A stretch of DNA of 64,000 bases from Halomonas sp. THAF5a (GTDB lineage Bacteria; Pseudomonadota; Gammaproteobacteria; Pseudomonadales; Halomonadaceae): the NCBI RefSeq assembly GCF_009363755.1, contig NZ_CP045417.1, positions 868,001 through 932,000 on the forward strand, read 5' to 3'. The first letter of the stretch is position 1, and each line of letters begins with the position of its first letter. Shown piece by piece: positions 42,779-52,085 of the stretch. The position numbers were made by a program, and so were the translations under genes. Under the pieces are notes generated by a model, which was not told where the DNA came from, did not search any database, and was given only the letters and a program-made list of their open reading frames with translations.

Positions 42779-44251
42779 TCAGGCGGCGGTGACCGCCTGC
42801 GGAATCAGCGCCGCCAGCCGCTCGATGCCGGCCTCGATGCGGTCCTCGGGAATCGCCGAGAAGCCCAGCCGGAAGTACTCGAGGTGGGGGCCGTCGAAGA
42901 AGTGGATGTCACCGCACTCGATCAGAATGCTCTGCTCGGCGGCCAGGCGGCGCAGCGCGTGGCAGTCGAGTCCCTCGGGGCCCTTCACCCAGAAGCACGA
43001 GCCTCCATAGGTCGAGGGGACGAAGGCGTGGGGCAGGTGCCGGGCCAGCGCCTCGTTCATGCGCTGCCAGCGGCTATGGAACACCTGGTGGATCTGGCGC
43101 AGCAGGGCATCGTGATAGCCGCGATCCAGGAACAGCGCCACGGCGCGCTGGTTGTTGGTGGGCGGGTGGCGCAGCATCAGCCGCCGTAGCGCCCTGGCCT
43201 CGCGGATCAGCGCCGGTGGGCCGACCATGTAGCCCAGTCGCAGGCCCGGCGCCAGGGTCTTGGAGAGGCTGCCCACGTAGATCACCCGGTTGTGGCGATC
43301 CAGGCTCTTCAGCGCCGGCGTGGGATTCTCCAGGTAGTTGGTCTCGCTCTCGTAGTCGTCCTCGATGATCAGGAAGTTGTCGACCTCGGCCATGTCGAGC
43401 AACTGGCGGCGTCGCTCCAGCGGCATGGTGACCGTGGTCGGCGCCTGGTGGCTCGGGGTCACGTAGAGCAGCTGGCAGTCGGCGATGTCGGGGTCGAGGC
43501 GCATGCCCCGGTCATCGACCGGCAGCAGGTGGATGTCGTCGGTGAAGGTGCGGGCGATGTTGTAGACGTCGACGTAGCCGGGATTCTCCATCCCGAAGCG
43601 CCGGCCGGCCTTGAGCAGCAGCATGCAGGTGATCCAGAGCGCCTGCTGGGCGCCGACCGTCACCAGGATCTCCTCGGGCTTGGCCCATACGCCCCGGCGC
43701 GGCAGCAGCCGCTTGTGGATCTGGTCGATCAGCAGCGGGTCGTCGTCGTTGAGGTGGTCCACCGACCAGCTGCGGATCGCCGGCACGCTCATCGAATCGC
43801 GGCTGCACTCCCGCCAGTGCTGGGTCGGGAAGAGCTCGGGATCGATCTGGCCGTAGAGGAACGGAAACTCGTAGCGATGCCAGTCGCTGGGCTTGTTGAT
43901 GGTCTGCTGCCGGGAGGGGTGCATGGTCAGCAGCTCCTCCCAGGGGAGGCGCTCGGCGTCGATATCGTTCAGCCGTACCGGCTTCTCGGCCCGCCCCTCG
44001 AGGATCTCGGGATTGACGAAGTAGCCGCTGCGCTTGCGGGCGATGAGGTAGCCGTCATCGAGGAGGTGCTCATAGGCCAGCATCACGGTGTTGCGGGCGA
44101 CGTGCAGTTCCTTGGCCAGCTTGCGGCTCGACGGCAGCGCCTTTTCCAGGGGCAGGTGACCATCGAGGATGGCGCGGGCGATCTGTTCCCTGAGCTGGCG
44201 TTGGAGGCTTTCCGGTCGGTCGGGGTCGAGGTGGAAGAGTAGCTCGATCAT
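42779..44251 (-). CDS. tauR: TauR-like MocR/GntR family regulator
   Basis: The 490-residue protein fuses a GntR-type winged helix (about residues 10-80, with PSSRKLAKELHVARNTVMLAYEHL) to an aminotransferase-like domain whose PLP lysine lies in VGSLSKTLAPGLRLGY. TauR of Rhodobacter, which activates taurine genes, has this arrangement and context. I use the ATG at 44251; a GTG at 44275 would add eight residues. It converges on tauXY. Taurine binding to the PLP aldimine as signal is established for TauR and is inferred here. Confidence 0.85.
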   Translation of the reverse strand: MIELLFHLDPDRPESLQRQLREQIARAILDGHLPLEKALPSSRKLAKELHVARNTVMLAYEHLLDDGYLIARKRSGYFVNPEILEGRAEKPVRLNDIDAERLPWEELLTMHPSRQQTINKPSDWHRYEFPFLYGQIDPELFPTQHWRECSRDSMSVPAIRSWSVDHLNDDDPLLIDQIHKRLLPRRGVWAKPEEILVTVGAQQALWITCMLLLKAGRRFGMENPGYVDVYNIARTFTDDIHLLPVDDRGMRLDPDIADCQLLYVTPSHQAPTTVTMPLERRRQLLDMAEVDNFLIIEDDYESETNYLENPTPALKSLDRHNRVIYVGSLSKTLAPGLRLGYMVGPPALIREARALRRLMLRHPPTNNQRAVALFLDRGYHDALLRQIHQVFHSRWQRMNEALARHLPHAFVPSTYGGSCFWVKGPEGLDCHALRRLAAEQSILIECGDIHFFDGPHLEYFRLGFSAIPEDRIEAGIERLAALIPQAVTAA

Positions 44252-44390
44252 TTGGGGCTCAGGCCAAGATGCCACGGGTCGCCATCAAGCGCCGCGGCAA
44301 GGGAAAGTAACAGCCCGACGATCATGCCAAGGACATGTCAGGAATGCCAGTGGATTATTCCGCCCTCGGGGCCGTGCCCGAGGGCGGCGT

Positions 44391-47312
44391 TCACGCCTCC
44401 CGGGCGGCCCGGACGCGGCAGCGATGCAGCTTCAGATTGCTCTGATGGGACACGGGGTCCAGGGTGCCATCCGTGAGGTCGTTGACCGATCCCCAGGGGT
44501 GGAAGGGTTGTCGTGTGTCCCAGCCGATGGGGATGAAGATCACGTCCGGATGAATGCCCGAGGTCACCCAGGCCCTGGCCTCGAGGCGGCCCTGGGGAGA
44601 CTCGACGATCAGCAATTCACCGTCCCGGATGCCCTTGGGAGTCGCCTTGTCGGGGTGAATCTGGCAATAGAGATCCGGCCACATTTCCTGGGCCTGCCAG
44701 AAGTAGTGCGTCCAGGAATGAAAGTGCGACGCGGTGGGGCGTCCGGTCACCAGCTGGGTGTCCCACTCCGTCCCGTCGTCTTCCGTCGATGCTTGCAGCG
44801 AGACGGCGTCGGCCAGGGTGGGAGAGTGGAAGAAAGGCGATGTCTCGGCGGCACGATCCTCGAGAACGACCCCCGGATGACCGGCGTTTGCTTCCGCCTC
44901 GGTGTAGAAATAGGGCAGCGACGACAGGCCCAGTGCGCGGAACTTCGCCTCGATCGTCGGGTTCCAGAACTCCAGCTGCCCGCTGGGCGTGGGGAAGCGC
45001 TTGCCCGGCTCGCAGCCGAAGGCGGTCGTGCCTTCCAGGTAGAGCGTATCTGGCTCGGTAGCGGTCTCTTCCGCCACGGGGATGCGGACCCAGCGATAGG
45101 GGGTGGAGGTCAGGCGCTTCATGGTCACGCCCTTCAGTGACGGGGTGGCTTGACGCAGCACCTCGTCCCAGAAGACCGCGGGGTCCTTGTAGCGCTCCTG
45201 GAGCACCGACTGGTAGCCCAGTCGCTTGCCGAGCTCGATCCAGAACCAATGGTCCGAGCGGGCCTCCCCGGGAGGGTCCATGAGGCGGTCGTTCCAGACG
45301 ATTCGCCGGTCTTCCGCCAGGCGGCTGATGCCCCCCTTCTCCACCCCGGTGGCGGCGGGCAGGACATAATCCGCCAGCGCCGAGGTCTCGTTGAAGAAGA
45401 GGTCCATGTGCACCAGCAGGTCCAGGGAGCCCAGGGCCTCCTTGACCCGCTGCTGGTCGGGCCAGTGCGCGGCGGGATTGTTGCCGGTGATCAGGCCGCG
45501 AATGGCATAGGGCTCGCCGTCCAGCATGCCCTGCAGCCACCGGCGAGGGCTATTGCCCAGCGCCGGGCGATCGATCGGTGACCGGTGATCCTCCGGGACC
45601 TGGACGCGTCCCCAGTCCGGTTCGGAAGCCACATTGAAGTAGCCGCCTCCACGGCGTCCCCAGTTACCGGTGATGGCGGCCAGGAACATCAAGGTCCGGT
45701 TGGCCTGTGTCCCGTTGCTGTGCTGGTTGATGCCGCGGCTGGCAAAGATCATGCAACCATCGGCATGGGCGATGTCCCTGGCAAGCTGCCGAATGTGCCC
45801 GGCGTCGAGGCCGGTGAGATCACTGGCCCAGTCGACGGTGTAGCCTTGCGCCTGGATGAAATCTCGCCAGACTTCCCAGCCCGCGACCCACTCTTCGCAG
45901 AACGGGCGATCATGCCAGCCTTGACGGAAGATCTCATGGATCAGCCCCAGCGCCAGGGCCATGTCGGTGCCGGGACGGATGGCCAGCCAGCGATCGGCCT
46001 TGCTGGCGGTAGCGGTCAGCCGAGGATCGATGACCACCATCCCGGCGCCGCGGCGCAATCGCCAGTCATTGACCATGCCGAAGTTGACCGGCCGCGTCTC
46101 GGCCTGGTTGTCGCCGAAGTACACATGCAGGTCGGCGCTGCCGATATCCTCCGGCGTGTAGACATTGGGCTGACAGGTGGAGCCCAGGGTCAGCTCCAGG
46201 GCGACGACCTTGCTCGCATCGCAGAACGGCTCGGTGGTCAAGAAGTTCGGTGTTCCCCACAGCTGGGTGAACATGGGAACGAAGCCCATGATGTTGAGCA
46301 CCCCGGTGCGGGTGCCCATGTGGATGGCCAGGGCCTCGCTGCCCTGGCGCTCGCGGATGGCCAGCAGCCGCTTGGCGATGTCATCCAGGGCCTCCTCCCA
46401 GCTGACGCGTTCGAACGTCTCGCTGCCGGGGGGGCCGCGGCGCCGGAGGGGGTGAGTCAGGCGACTCGGATTCCGGTAGAGCTGCAGCGTCATCTGTGAC
46501 TTCGCGCAGATACGACCCTGGAAAACGGGGTCCTCGTCGTTGCCGAGGATGCGGACTACCTCGCCGTCCTTCATGCCGAACTTCAGGGTGCAGCCGTTGA
46601 AGCAGATATTGCAGCCGCCCGGCTTGATCTCGTCCGGCTGCTCATCGTCGACCTTGCGGTAGGGGATCTGGACCCACTTCGAGGTGGGGGCTGCCCCCGA
46701 GGGAGGTGCCCCCTGAACGGCCGGCGGGTGCTTGTCGACCAGCGGGTCCTTGGGGGCCGCGCCTCCCACATCCACGGCGCGATCCAGATAGAGCGTGGAC
46801 GGGCCCTGCAGGAAGTGGTCGTGGTCGCGAATGGGCTTGTCGGCCTCATGGGCCAGGTTCACCAGGTCCTCTCGCTTGCCGAAGGTGATGGCGCGGGTCG
46901 GGCAGACGCTGGCGCAGGCGGGCATCTCGCCGCGGGCGCGCCGGGGCGCGCAGAGGTCGCATTTCACCGCGTGATTGTCCACCGGGTCATAGCCCATGGC
47001 GCCGTAGGGGCAGGCCAGCACGCACTCTCCGCAGCCGGTGCAGAGCGACTCATCGACGCTCACCACCCCGGTGTCCGGATCCTTGCTCAGCGCCTTGGGA
47101 ACCACCGGACAGGCCCTCAGGCAGGCCGGGCGTTCGCACTGCTGACAGGTCACGGTCAGGAAGTCCAGCTCGGGCAGCGAGGGATCGCCCAGCCACATGA
47201 CCTTGTTGCGATACTCATCGGGACCGAGGCCGTTGACCTGCTTGCAGGCGGCCTCGCAGCTCTTGCAGCCGGTGCAGCGCTCCAGATCGATGCTCAGGCA
47301 TAGCTGGCTCAT
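44391..47312 (-). CDS. Molybdopterin oxidoreductase fused to an N-terminal four-cluster ferredoxin domain
   Basis: A 973-residue cytoplasmic enzyme with no Tat signal. Residues 1-190 form a DmsB/HybA-like ferredoxin with four Cys groups (CTGCKSCEAAC, CQQCERPAC, CTGCGECVLAC, CDLC with CASVC), then a linker, then a DMSO-reductase-type catalytic subunit starting with its own 4Fe-4S motif CNICFNGC. The probable Mo ligand is the Cys in TEPFCDASK, as in thiosulfate/polysulfide reductases and sulfite dehydrogenase SoeA. The C-terminal domain (LVTGRPTASHFHSWT) binds the pterin. The ATG overlaps the stop of the cytochrome b gene, so both are one unit. It should exchange electrons with the quinone pool; direction and substrate are unknown. 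Confidence 0.85.
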   Translation of the reverse strand: MSQLCLSIDLERCTGCKSCEAACKQVNGLGPDEYRNKVMWLGDPSLPELDFLTVTCQQCERPACLRACPVVPKALSKDPDTGVVSVDESLCTGCGECVLACPYGAMGYDPVDNHAVKCDLCAPRRARGEMPACASVCPTRAITFGKREDLVNLAHEADKPIRDHDHFLQGPSTLYLDRAVDVGGAAPKDPLVDKHPPAVQGAPPSGAAPTSKWVQIPYRKVDDEQPDEIKPGGCNICFNGCTLKFGMKDGEVVRILGNDEDPVFQGRICAKSQMTLQLYRNPSRLTHPLRRRGPPGSETFERVSWEEALDDIAKRLLAIRERQGSEALAIHMGTRTGVLNIMGFVPMFTQLWGTPNFLTTEPFCDASKVVALELTLGSTCQPNVYTPEDIGSADLHVYFGDNQAETRPVNFGMVNDWRLRRGAGMVVIDPRLTATASKADRWLAIRPGTDMALALGLIHEIFRQGWHDRPFCEEWVAGWEVWRDFIQAQGYTVDWASDLTGLDAGHIRQLARDIAHADGCMIFASRGINQHSNGTQANRTLMFLAAITGNWGRRGGGYFNVASEPDWGRVQVPEDHRSPIDRPALGNSPRRWLQGMLDGEPYAIRGLITGNNPAAHWPDQQRVKEALGSLDLLVHMDLFFNETSALADYVLPAATGVEKGGISRLAEDRRIVWNDRLMDPPGEARSDHWFWIELGKRLGYQSVLQERYKDPAVFWDEVLRQATPSLKGVTMKRLTSTPYRWVRIPVAEETATEPDTLYLEGTTAFGCEPGKRFPTPSGQLEFWNPTIEAKFRALGLSSLPYFYTEAEANAGHPGVVLEDRAAETSPFFHSPTLADAVSLQASTEDDGTEWDTQLVTGRPTASHFHSWTHYFWQAQEMWPDLYCQIHPDKATPKGIRDGELLIVESPQGRLEARAWVTSGIHPDVIFIPIGWDTRQPFHPWGSVNDLTDGTLDPVSHQSNLKLHRCRVRAAREA

Positions 47313-48124
47313 GTTTCTCCTCCCCATGTGGCCAGGTGCCACCAGTAGATAGCGTCATCGCCCGCCACATAGCCGGCGAAGAAGGTCACGAGCACCAAGT
47401 GAAGGACGATGCCTGCCAGGAACAGGCAGGCCGCGAGGATATGCAGGCGACGCCACATCGACAGCGGACGACCGGCGCGGCGACGCGCCCCCACCAGGCG
47501 AGCCTCCCGAGACGCCAGGCGCACATAGCGACACGTCAGCAGGGGATGCCTCACGGCATGGCGCAGGTTGGGCGAGAACAAGGCCTCGCTGGCCTGGGGA
47601 TCGAGACGCGTCAACAGACGGCTCTTGGCCGCGATCACCTCGGCGAGTTCACGGCGCGTTGCATCCGTGACGGTGAAGCTGGATTCCCGCGAGCCGAACT
47701 GCCGGGAAAACTGCCGGGACAGAAAGACCCGCGCCACGACGCCCTGAACGATCAGGAACACCAGGAGCAGATAGAGCACGCCTGGCGTGCTGAACAGGTC
47801 TCCAGCGGCGACATGCAGGCTGATGAAGATGAAGCCGGCCATGCTGGCCAGGACGTGGGCGGCAAACCAGCGGGGCGGGCTGACCGACAACGGGCTGCGC
47901 TTGGCAAGACTGAACAGCAGGGGCGTCATGAGCAGACACCCTCCGGCCACGGCCGACAGCTGAAGCCAGGGCGTGCCGGGTCGGTCCCCCAGGGCCCCGG
48001 AGAGTTGCAGGATCAGTGTGAGGACAAGGACGCAACCGATGCCGGCGAGCCCTTGCAGCAGTCGCCGGTGGCCGATTCTGGGCGGCGCGGCGTGCCGTCC
48101 TTCGAGGGATGTGAGTAAGGGCAT
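47309..48124 (-). CDS. Di-haem cytochrome b membrane subunit
   Basis: A 271-residue protein with five or six hydrophobic segments. Two segments each carry a His pair with 13 residues between: HVLASMAGFIFISLH and HILAACLFLAGIVLH, the spacing seen in four-helix di-haem cytochromes b. It is not of the NrfD/DmsC type usual for molybdoenzyme anchors. It overlaps the molybdoenzyme gene (ATGA) and would carry electrons between its iron-sulfur chain and quinone at the inner membrane. A basic cytoplasmic loop (RRAGRPLSMWRR) precedes the last haem helix. Confidence 0.78.
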   Translation of the reverse strand: MPLLTSLEGRHAAPPRIGHRRLLQGLAGIGCVLVLTLILQLSGALGDRPGTPWLQLSAVAGGCLLMTPLLFSLAKRSPLSVSPPRWFAAHVLASMAGFIFISLHVAAGDLFSTPGVLYLLLVFLIVQGVVARVFLSRQFSRQFGSRESSFTVTDATRRELAEVIAAKSRLLTRLDPQASEALFSPNLRHAVRHPLLTCRYVRLASREARLVGARRRAGRPLSMWRRLHILAACLFLAGIVLHLVLVTFFAGYVAGDDAIYWWHLATWGGET

Positions 48125-48253
48125 GGTCGTGAAACGTCTCTCGGAGTGTCTGGCGTGAGGTCAGGGGGAGGAGGGCGGAGGTCGGCCATGGGGCTCGGCA
48201 ATGTGGTCATTGCGCGTTGAGCCCCAGGCCGGTGGGATCAGGCGGAGACCGTC

Positions 48254-49561
48254 TCAGTCGAAGAGTTCCGGTAGCCAGATCGCGATCTGGGGGAACAGGA
48301 AGACGAGGCCCAGGCCGAGCAGCTGCAGCATCACGAAGGGACCCACGGATCCGTATACATCACTCCAGCCGACGTCCTTGGGCAGGATGCTCTTGATCCA
48401 GAACAGCACGAAGCCGAAAGGCGGCGTCAGGTAGGCAATCTGGATGTTGACGATGAAGAGGACCCCGAACCAGATCTTGTCGACGCCCAGGGCCTCGATG
48501 ATCGGCAGGAAGAGGGGGGTACACAGCATGATGATGGCCCAGTCATCCATGACCATCCCGAGCATGAGGATGATCAGCATCATCAACAACAGGATGCCAG
48601 TGGTACCACCAGGCATGGCGAGTACCATCTCCGTGATCAAGTCCTGACTTCCCAATGTATTGAAGACATTGAGAAAGATGCTGGCCCCGATCAGGATCCA
48701 GAGCCCCATGCCCGTCAGCTTGACGGTGGTGCTCAACGAGTCCTTGAACACTTTCATGGTCAGGCGACCGTTCGCCATGTTGATCAACAAGGCGCTGGTG
48801 GCACCGAAGGCCGCGGCCTCGGAGGGCGTGGCGATCCCTCCCCAGATGGTGCCCAGAACGATAACGATCAGCAGGATGAAGGGCCAGATCCCGACCAGGG
48901 AGCGCAACTTTTCACGGCGGGAGAACTTCTGGTCGTCAGGCAGTGCCGGTCCCATGACCGGTTGATACTTGCAGCGTAGCCAGATGTAGATGGTATAGAA
49001 GACGGCCAGCATCAGTCCCGGAAGCAGGCCGGCCAGAAAGAGCTTGCCGATGGAGGCGTTTGCCAGCAGGCCATAGAAGATGAAGGGCACGCTGGGAGGA
49101 ATGAGAGCACCCAGTGCACCGCCCGCCCCAATGGCGCCAATCGCGATCTTGCGATTGTATCCGTACTTCATCATCGAGGGATAGGCGATCTGGCCCATGG
49201 TGATCGTCGCCGGAGGGGTGATGCCGGTGACCGCGGCAAAGATGGTACTGACTTGTACGGTACCGATGGCGAGGCCGCCAGGGACATGGCCGATCAGTTT
49301 ATAGACGGCTTCATAGGCGGCGTCTGCAATGCCTGAGTAGCGGATCAGGCTTCCCATGAACAAGAAGAGGGGCACCGTGACCAGCACCGAGTTCCAGGGG
49401 GTGGAGTAGAAGGCACTGGGAATGGCCAGCAAGGCATTCGGGTCGATCACGGCAGCGAACACAACAGCCGTGCCGCCCAGCGCGAACGCAACGGGTAACC
49501 CCAGGAACAAAGCGCCAAAGAGGCACACGAAGTAGAGAAGCGTTATGAGTTCAAGGCTCAT
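48254..49561 (-). CDS. dctM: TRAP transporter large permease (system 1)
   Basis: A 435-residue DctM protein with about 12 membrane segments, carrying TRAP family marks such as GITPPATITMGQIAYPSM, GALGALIPPSVPFI and PPFGFVLFW. It forms the sodium-driven channel with DctQ. It is the third gene of the system, separated from dctP by 257 bases that contain a hairpin, and lies 129 bases before the cytochrome b gene. Base composition here is visibly less GC-rich than in flanking genes. Confidence 0.92.
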   Translation of the reverse strand: MSLELITLLYFVCLFGALFLGLPVAFALGGTAVVFAAVIDPNALLAIPSAFYSTPWNSVLVTVPLFLFMGSLIRYSGIADAAYEAVYKLIGHVPGGLAIGTVQVSTIFAAVTGITPPATITMGQIAYPSMMKYGYNRKIAIGAIGAGGALGALIPPSVPFIFYGLLANASIGKLFLAGLLPGLMLAVFYTIYIWLRCKYQPVMGPALPDDQKFSRREKLRSLVGIWPFILLIVIVLGTIWGGIATPSEAAAFGATSALLINMANGRLTMKVFKDSLSTTVKLTGMGLWILIGASIFLNVFNTLGSQDLITEMVLAMPGGTTGILLLMMLIILMLGMVMDDWAIIMLCTPLFLPIIEALGVDKIWFGVLFIVNIQIAYLTPPFGFVLFWIKSILPKDVGWSDVYGSVGPFVMLQLLGLGLVFLFPQIAIWLPELFD

Positions 49562-49742
49562 GAGGTAACCTTATTCTTGGAGATTGTCGGGCTGCCTTGT
49601 CAACAAACTGTCCCGCGAGTAGGCCTTCGTTGGATGGTTCAGACGTCAAGCACTGGTTCCCTAGCGTTGGCCGAGCGCAGTGGTCGGTGTCCTGGTGCCA
49701 GATGCCGCACTCCGGCCTCGCCGCGAGGCGCTGTCAGTAAAA

Positions 49743-49776
49743 TCCCGATCTTCAAGCGACAGCCAAAAGATCGGGA
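49743..49776 (-). terminator. Attenuator-like hairpin between dctP and dctM
   Basis: Perfect 10-base inverted repeat TCCCGATCTT/AAGATCGGGA with a 14-base loop. On the minus strand it is followed by TTTT. It would end or protect most transcripts after dctP, giving more binding protein than permease. A second small dyad (CTGAGTC/GACTCAG, 49803-49822) spans the dctP stop. Confidence 0.6.
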
Positions 49777-49818
49777 GTGTGAGTCGCCCTATGGCAGGTC
49801 TGCTGAGTCTTTCAGGAC

Positions 49819-50874
49819 TCAGTAGTATCCCTTGTCCTTCATGAACTGCTTGAAGATCTCCACGCCCTGGGCATTGCGTTCAGAGGTCGCCGCCACCTTG
49901 GGCCAGACTTCGTTGATGGAGAACTCACGCATCCTCTCCACCTCTTCGTCCGAGAAGGTGATCACTTCGCCGCCCTCGTCCTTCAGGGACTGAAGTGCGA
50001 TATCGACCTGATCGGCATGCAGTTGGCTCGTCTCGAAGTAGGTGTCCTTGAACACGCCCTCGATCTGTTCGCGCTGCCAGTCGGTCAAGGCATTCCAGGC
50101 GTCGAGGTTGACGAAGGTTTCCTGATGCTGGGCAGGGTTCCAGCCCGGCTGGATGGCATAGTCGACGACTTCATCGAACGACATGTCGTCGATACCGCCG
50201 GTGTCCCAATAGGTGCCTTCGATCGTGCCGAGGCGAATGGCCGTATAGATGTCGCCGGCGCCCATGGAGACCGCCGTTCCGCCCAGCGCCTCGTGAAACA
50301 GCGCCTGAGGGCCACCGGCACGCATCTTCTTGCCCGCCAGGTCCTCGAACTTCTCGACGGGGAACTTGGTGAACATGGCGTTCGTGCCCTGGTCGGTCCA
50401 GCCGATCCAGTGGAGGTTGCGCTCATGGGCCGCCTCCTGCACGAGATCACCGACTCGGTAGTCCTCTCCCCACATGACCTCCCAGGCCTCTTCAGGGCTG
50501 TTGGCCCCCATCGCCAGGCCGAACGCCAGCATGCCTTCGGGCAGGTCGCCACCATAGACCGACGCCCAGCCGGCGTACCCGTCGGTCATGCCGGCGGCGG
50601 CTGCCATGAAGGCTTCGGAGCCGCTGGTCAGTGAGCCGGCAGGCATCAGCTTGATCTTCACCGTCCCCTCAGTCGCCTCCTCCACTGCCTCGATCCATGG
50701 AATCAGGCCGTTGTCCCAGCCGGCATCCGACGAGTCGAAGGCGGGCTGGAAGGTCCAGGTGGTGACCTCGTCCGGGGGGCCATCCTCTTGCGCCTGGGCG
50801 ACGGAGTGCGTAAAGGCCATGACCCCTGCACAGATCAAGGTCTTGGCGAAAATGGTATGTTTTGTAGTTGTCAT
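49819..50874 (-). CDS. dctP: TRAP transporter substrate-binding protein (system 1)
   Basis: A 351-residue periplasmic DctP protein with a Sec signal peptide (cleavage likely after SVAQAQ). Family features are the Arg segment KKMRAGGPQA, which binds the substrate carboxylate, and GTIEGTYWDTGGIDD. It resembles the group binding 2-oxo acids or aromatic acids more than DctP of C4-dicarboxylates, but assignment is uncertain. It is the second gene of a dctQ-dctP-dctM order on the minus strand. Confidence 0.9.
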   Translation of the reverse strand: MTTTKHTIFAKTLICAGVMAFTHSVAQAQEDGPPDEVTTWTFQPAFDSSDAGWDNGLIPWIEAVEEATEGTVKIKLMPAGSLTSGSEAFMAAAAGMTDGYAGWASVYGGDLPEGMLAFGLAMGANSPEEAWEVMWGEDYRVGDLVQEAAHERNLHWIGWTDQGTNAMFTKFPVEKFEDLAGKKMRAGGPQALFHEALGGTAVSMGAGDIYTAIRLGTIEGTYWDTGGIDDMSFDEVVDYAIQPGWNPAQHQETFVNLDAWNALTDWQREQIEGVFKDTYFETSQLHADQVDIALQSLKDEGGEVITFSDEEVERMREFSINEVWPKVAATSERNAQGVEIFKQFMKDKGYY

Positions 50875-50941
50875 GTGTTCTCTCCTTTTTCTACCTTTCT
50901 GCGGGTATCGCGGCTGTTGTCGCCGTCGAATTCGTTGTTAT

Positions 50942-51448
50942 TTATTCTTTCGAACCTTTGATAACGGTCTTAACATCCTGGACGAATTGCTGGATCACTA
51001 TCAGAAGTACGACACATGCGGCCAGGGGGATCACGGTTTTCACCGGATAGATCGGAATGGGAATGGCCGTGGGTGTTGTCTGGTTGAACTTAATGGACAA
51101 CAGGGCGGCATCCATTCCCTTCCAAATCAGTACGCCAAGAAAAGCGAAAGTCAGTGAGGAGGTGATGATGTCGCAGATTGCCTTCTTTCTGGCGGAGAAC
51201 TTCTCGTAGAAGAGGTCGAGCTTGATAAAGGCGCCATGCTTCAGGGCATAGGCTCCCCCCATGCAGGCGATAAGCACCATGGCGGCCTGGATGGTGGCGC
51301 CGATCCATTGGGATGCGGAATTCAGGGCATATCTCAGGAAGACATCCGTGACGCCGAAGATCATGCAGTAGAGAATCAGCAGGGAACCAATCAGGCCCAT
51401 GATCTCGGCTATTGAATTGATGATCTTGTCGTAAATCTTGCCTATCAC
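50942..51448 (-). CDS. dctQ: TRAP transporter small permease (system 1)
   Basis: A 168-residue DctQ protein with four membrane segments (for example ILYCMIFGVTDVFLRYAL and VIPLAACVVLLIVIQQFV). It begins at a GTG with AAGGAG eight bases upstream. It is the first gene of TRAP system 1. The gene is Ile/Lys-rich and lower in GC than most of the window, suggesting acquisition from a different source. Confidence 0.88.
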   Translation of the reverse strand: MIGKIYDKIINSIAEIMGLIGSLLILYCMIFGVTDVFLRYALNSASQWIGATIQAAMVLIACMGGAYALKHGAFIKLDLFYEKFSARKKAICDIITSSLTFAFLGVLIWKGMDAALLSIKFNQTTPTAIPIPIYPVKTVIPLAACVVLLIVIQQFVQDVKTVIKGSKE

Positions 51449-52085
51449 TTTTTCAGCTCCTTGTTGTTATTTGCTTGAGTGAGCTTTTCGGCTTGCTGAG
51501 TTTTACTTGCTTCTTTCTGACCCGGTCGCTCCGGTGTCAAGTTTCCTGTCCATTTCTATCCAGCTTCTTATGCCATGAATCCTAGCCTACGGAGGGAGAA
51601 TTTGACAGGGATAGGGCCAGTTGCGCTCCGGTGATGGTGCCAGAATCAGGGTTGTCGACAATATTGGGCATTCGCCGGGTGCCCGGGCATGGCGGAGGCG
51701 CCGTCCTTTTCGACACGCTTTGCCCTGTTATAGGGCATTTCCACCCGGTGGATTGCCGTGATGCGCTCTTATCGCCCATTGGGTAAACGGGGCCAGCTAC
51801 CGATCGCCGGGCTGGACCAATCGATGTCGAAAGACTGGCTCTAGTGACCCTCGAGGGGAGGGCGTAGAACGTGATGGACAGGTTACGGTGAATGCCCCGT
51901 ATCCCCACGACAGGCGACGGATGAGATCGCGAAGTCGAGGCAGACACGGTGAGAAACACCATCATCTCACCATGAATTGTCGCCTGACGCCGCCTTCCCG
52001 GACGACCCGCTCGCCGTCATGCAGGATCGCCTTGCCCGGGGCTGGCATCCTGCCTTTCCGACAATAACAAGCAGTGGAGATCACA
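51449..52085. other. 637-base divergent intergenic region, no supported gene
   Basis: Region between TRAP systems 1 and 2. A 127-residue minus-strand frame (51582-51965) has no ribosome binding site, Ser/Thr/Pro/Arg-rich composition and no domain, so I do not call it. The region must hold both promoters: on the minus strand TTGACA lies about 90 bases before dctQ. A 17-base dyad TGCCCT-N5-AGGGCA at 51721-51737 is the clearest regulatory candidate. Confidence 0.5.
51721..51737. promoter_or_regulatory. Operator-like dyad between TRAP systems 1 and 2
   Basis: Inverted repeat TGCCCT-N5-AGGGCA midway between two divergent transporter operons. No regulator gene is adjacent. Confidence 0.35.

Noticed and set aside
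51449..51600. A sigma-54 promoter for TRAP system 1
   Set aside because: A TGGCA followed by AGCT near 51570 on the minus strand looked promising, but the distance between the GG and GC pairs is two bases short of the fixed sigma-54 spacing.
51582..51965. A 127-residue frame between TRAP systems 1 and 2
   Set aside because: No ribosome binding site, unusual composition and no family resemblance. It is treated as intergenic.
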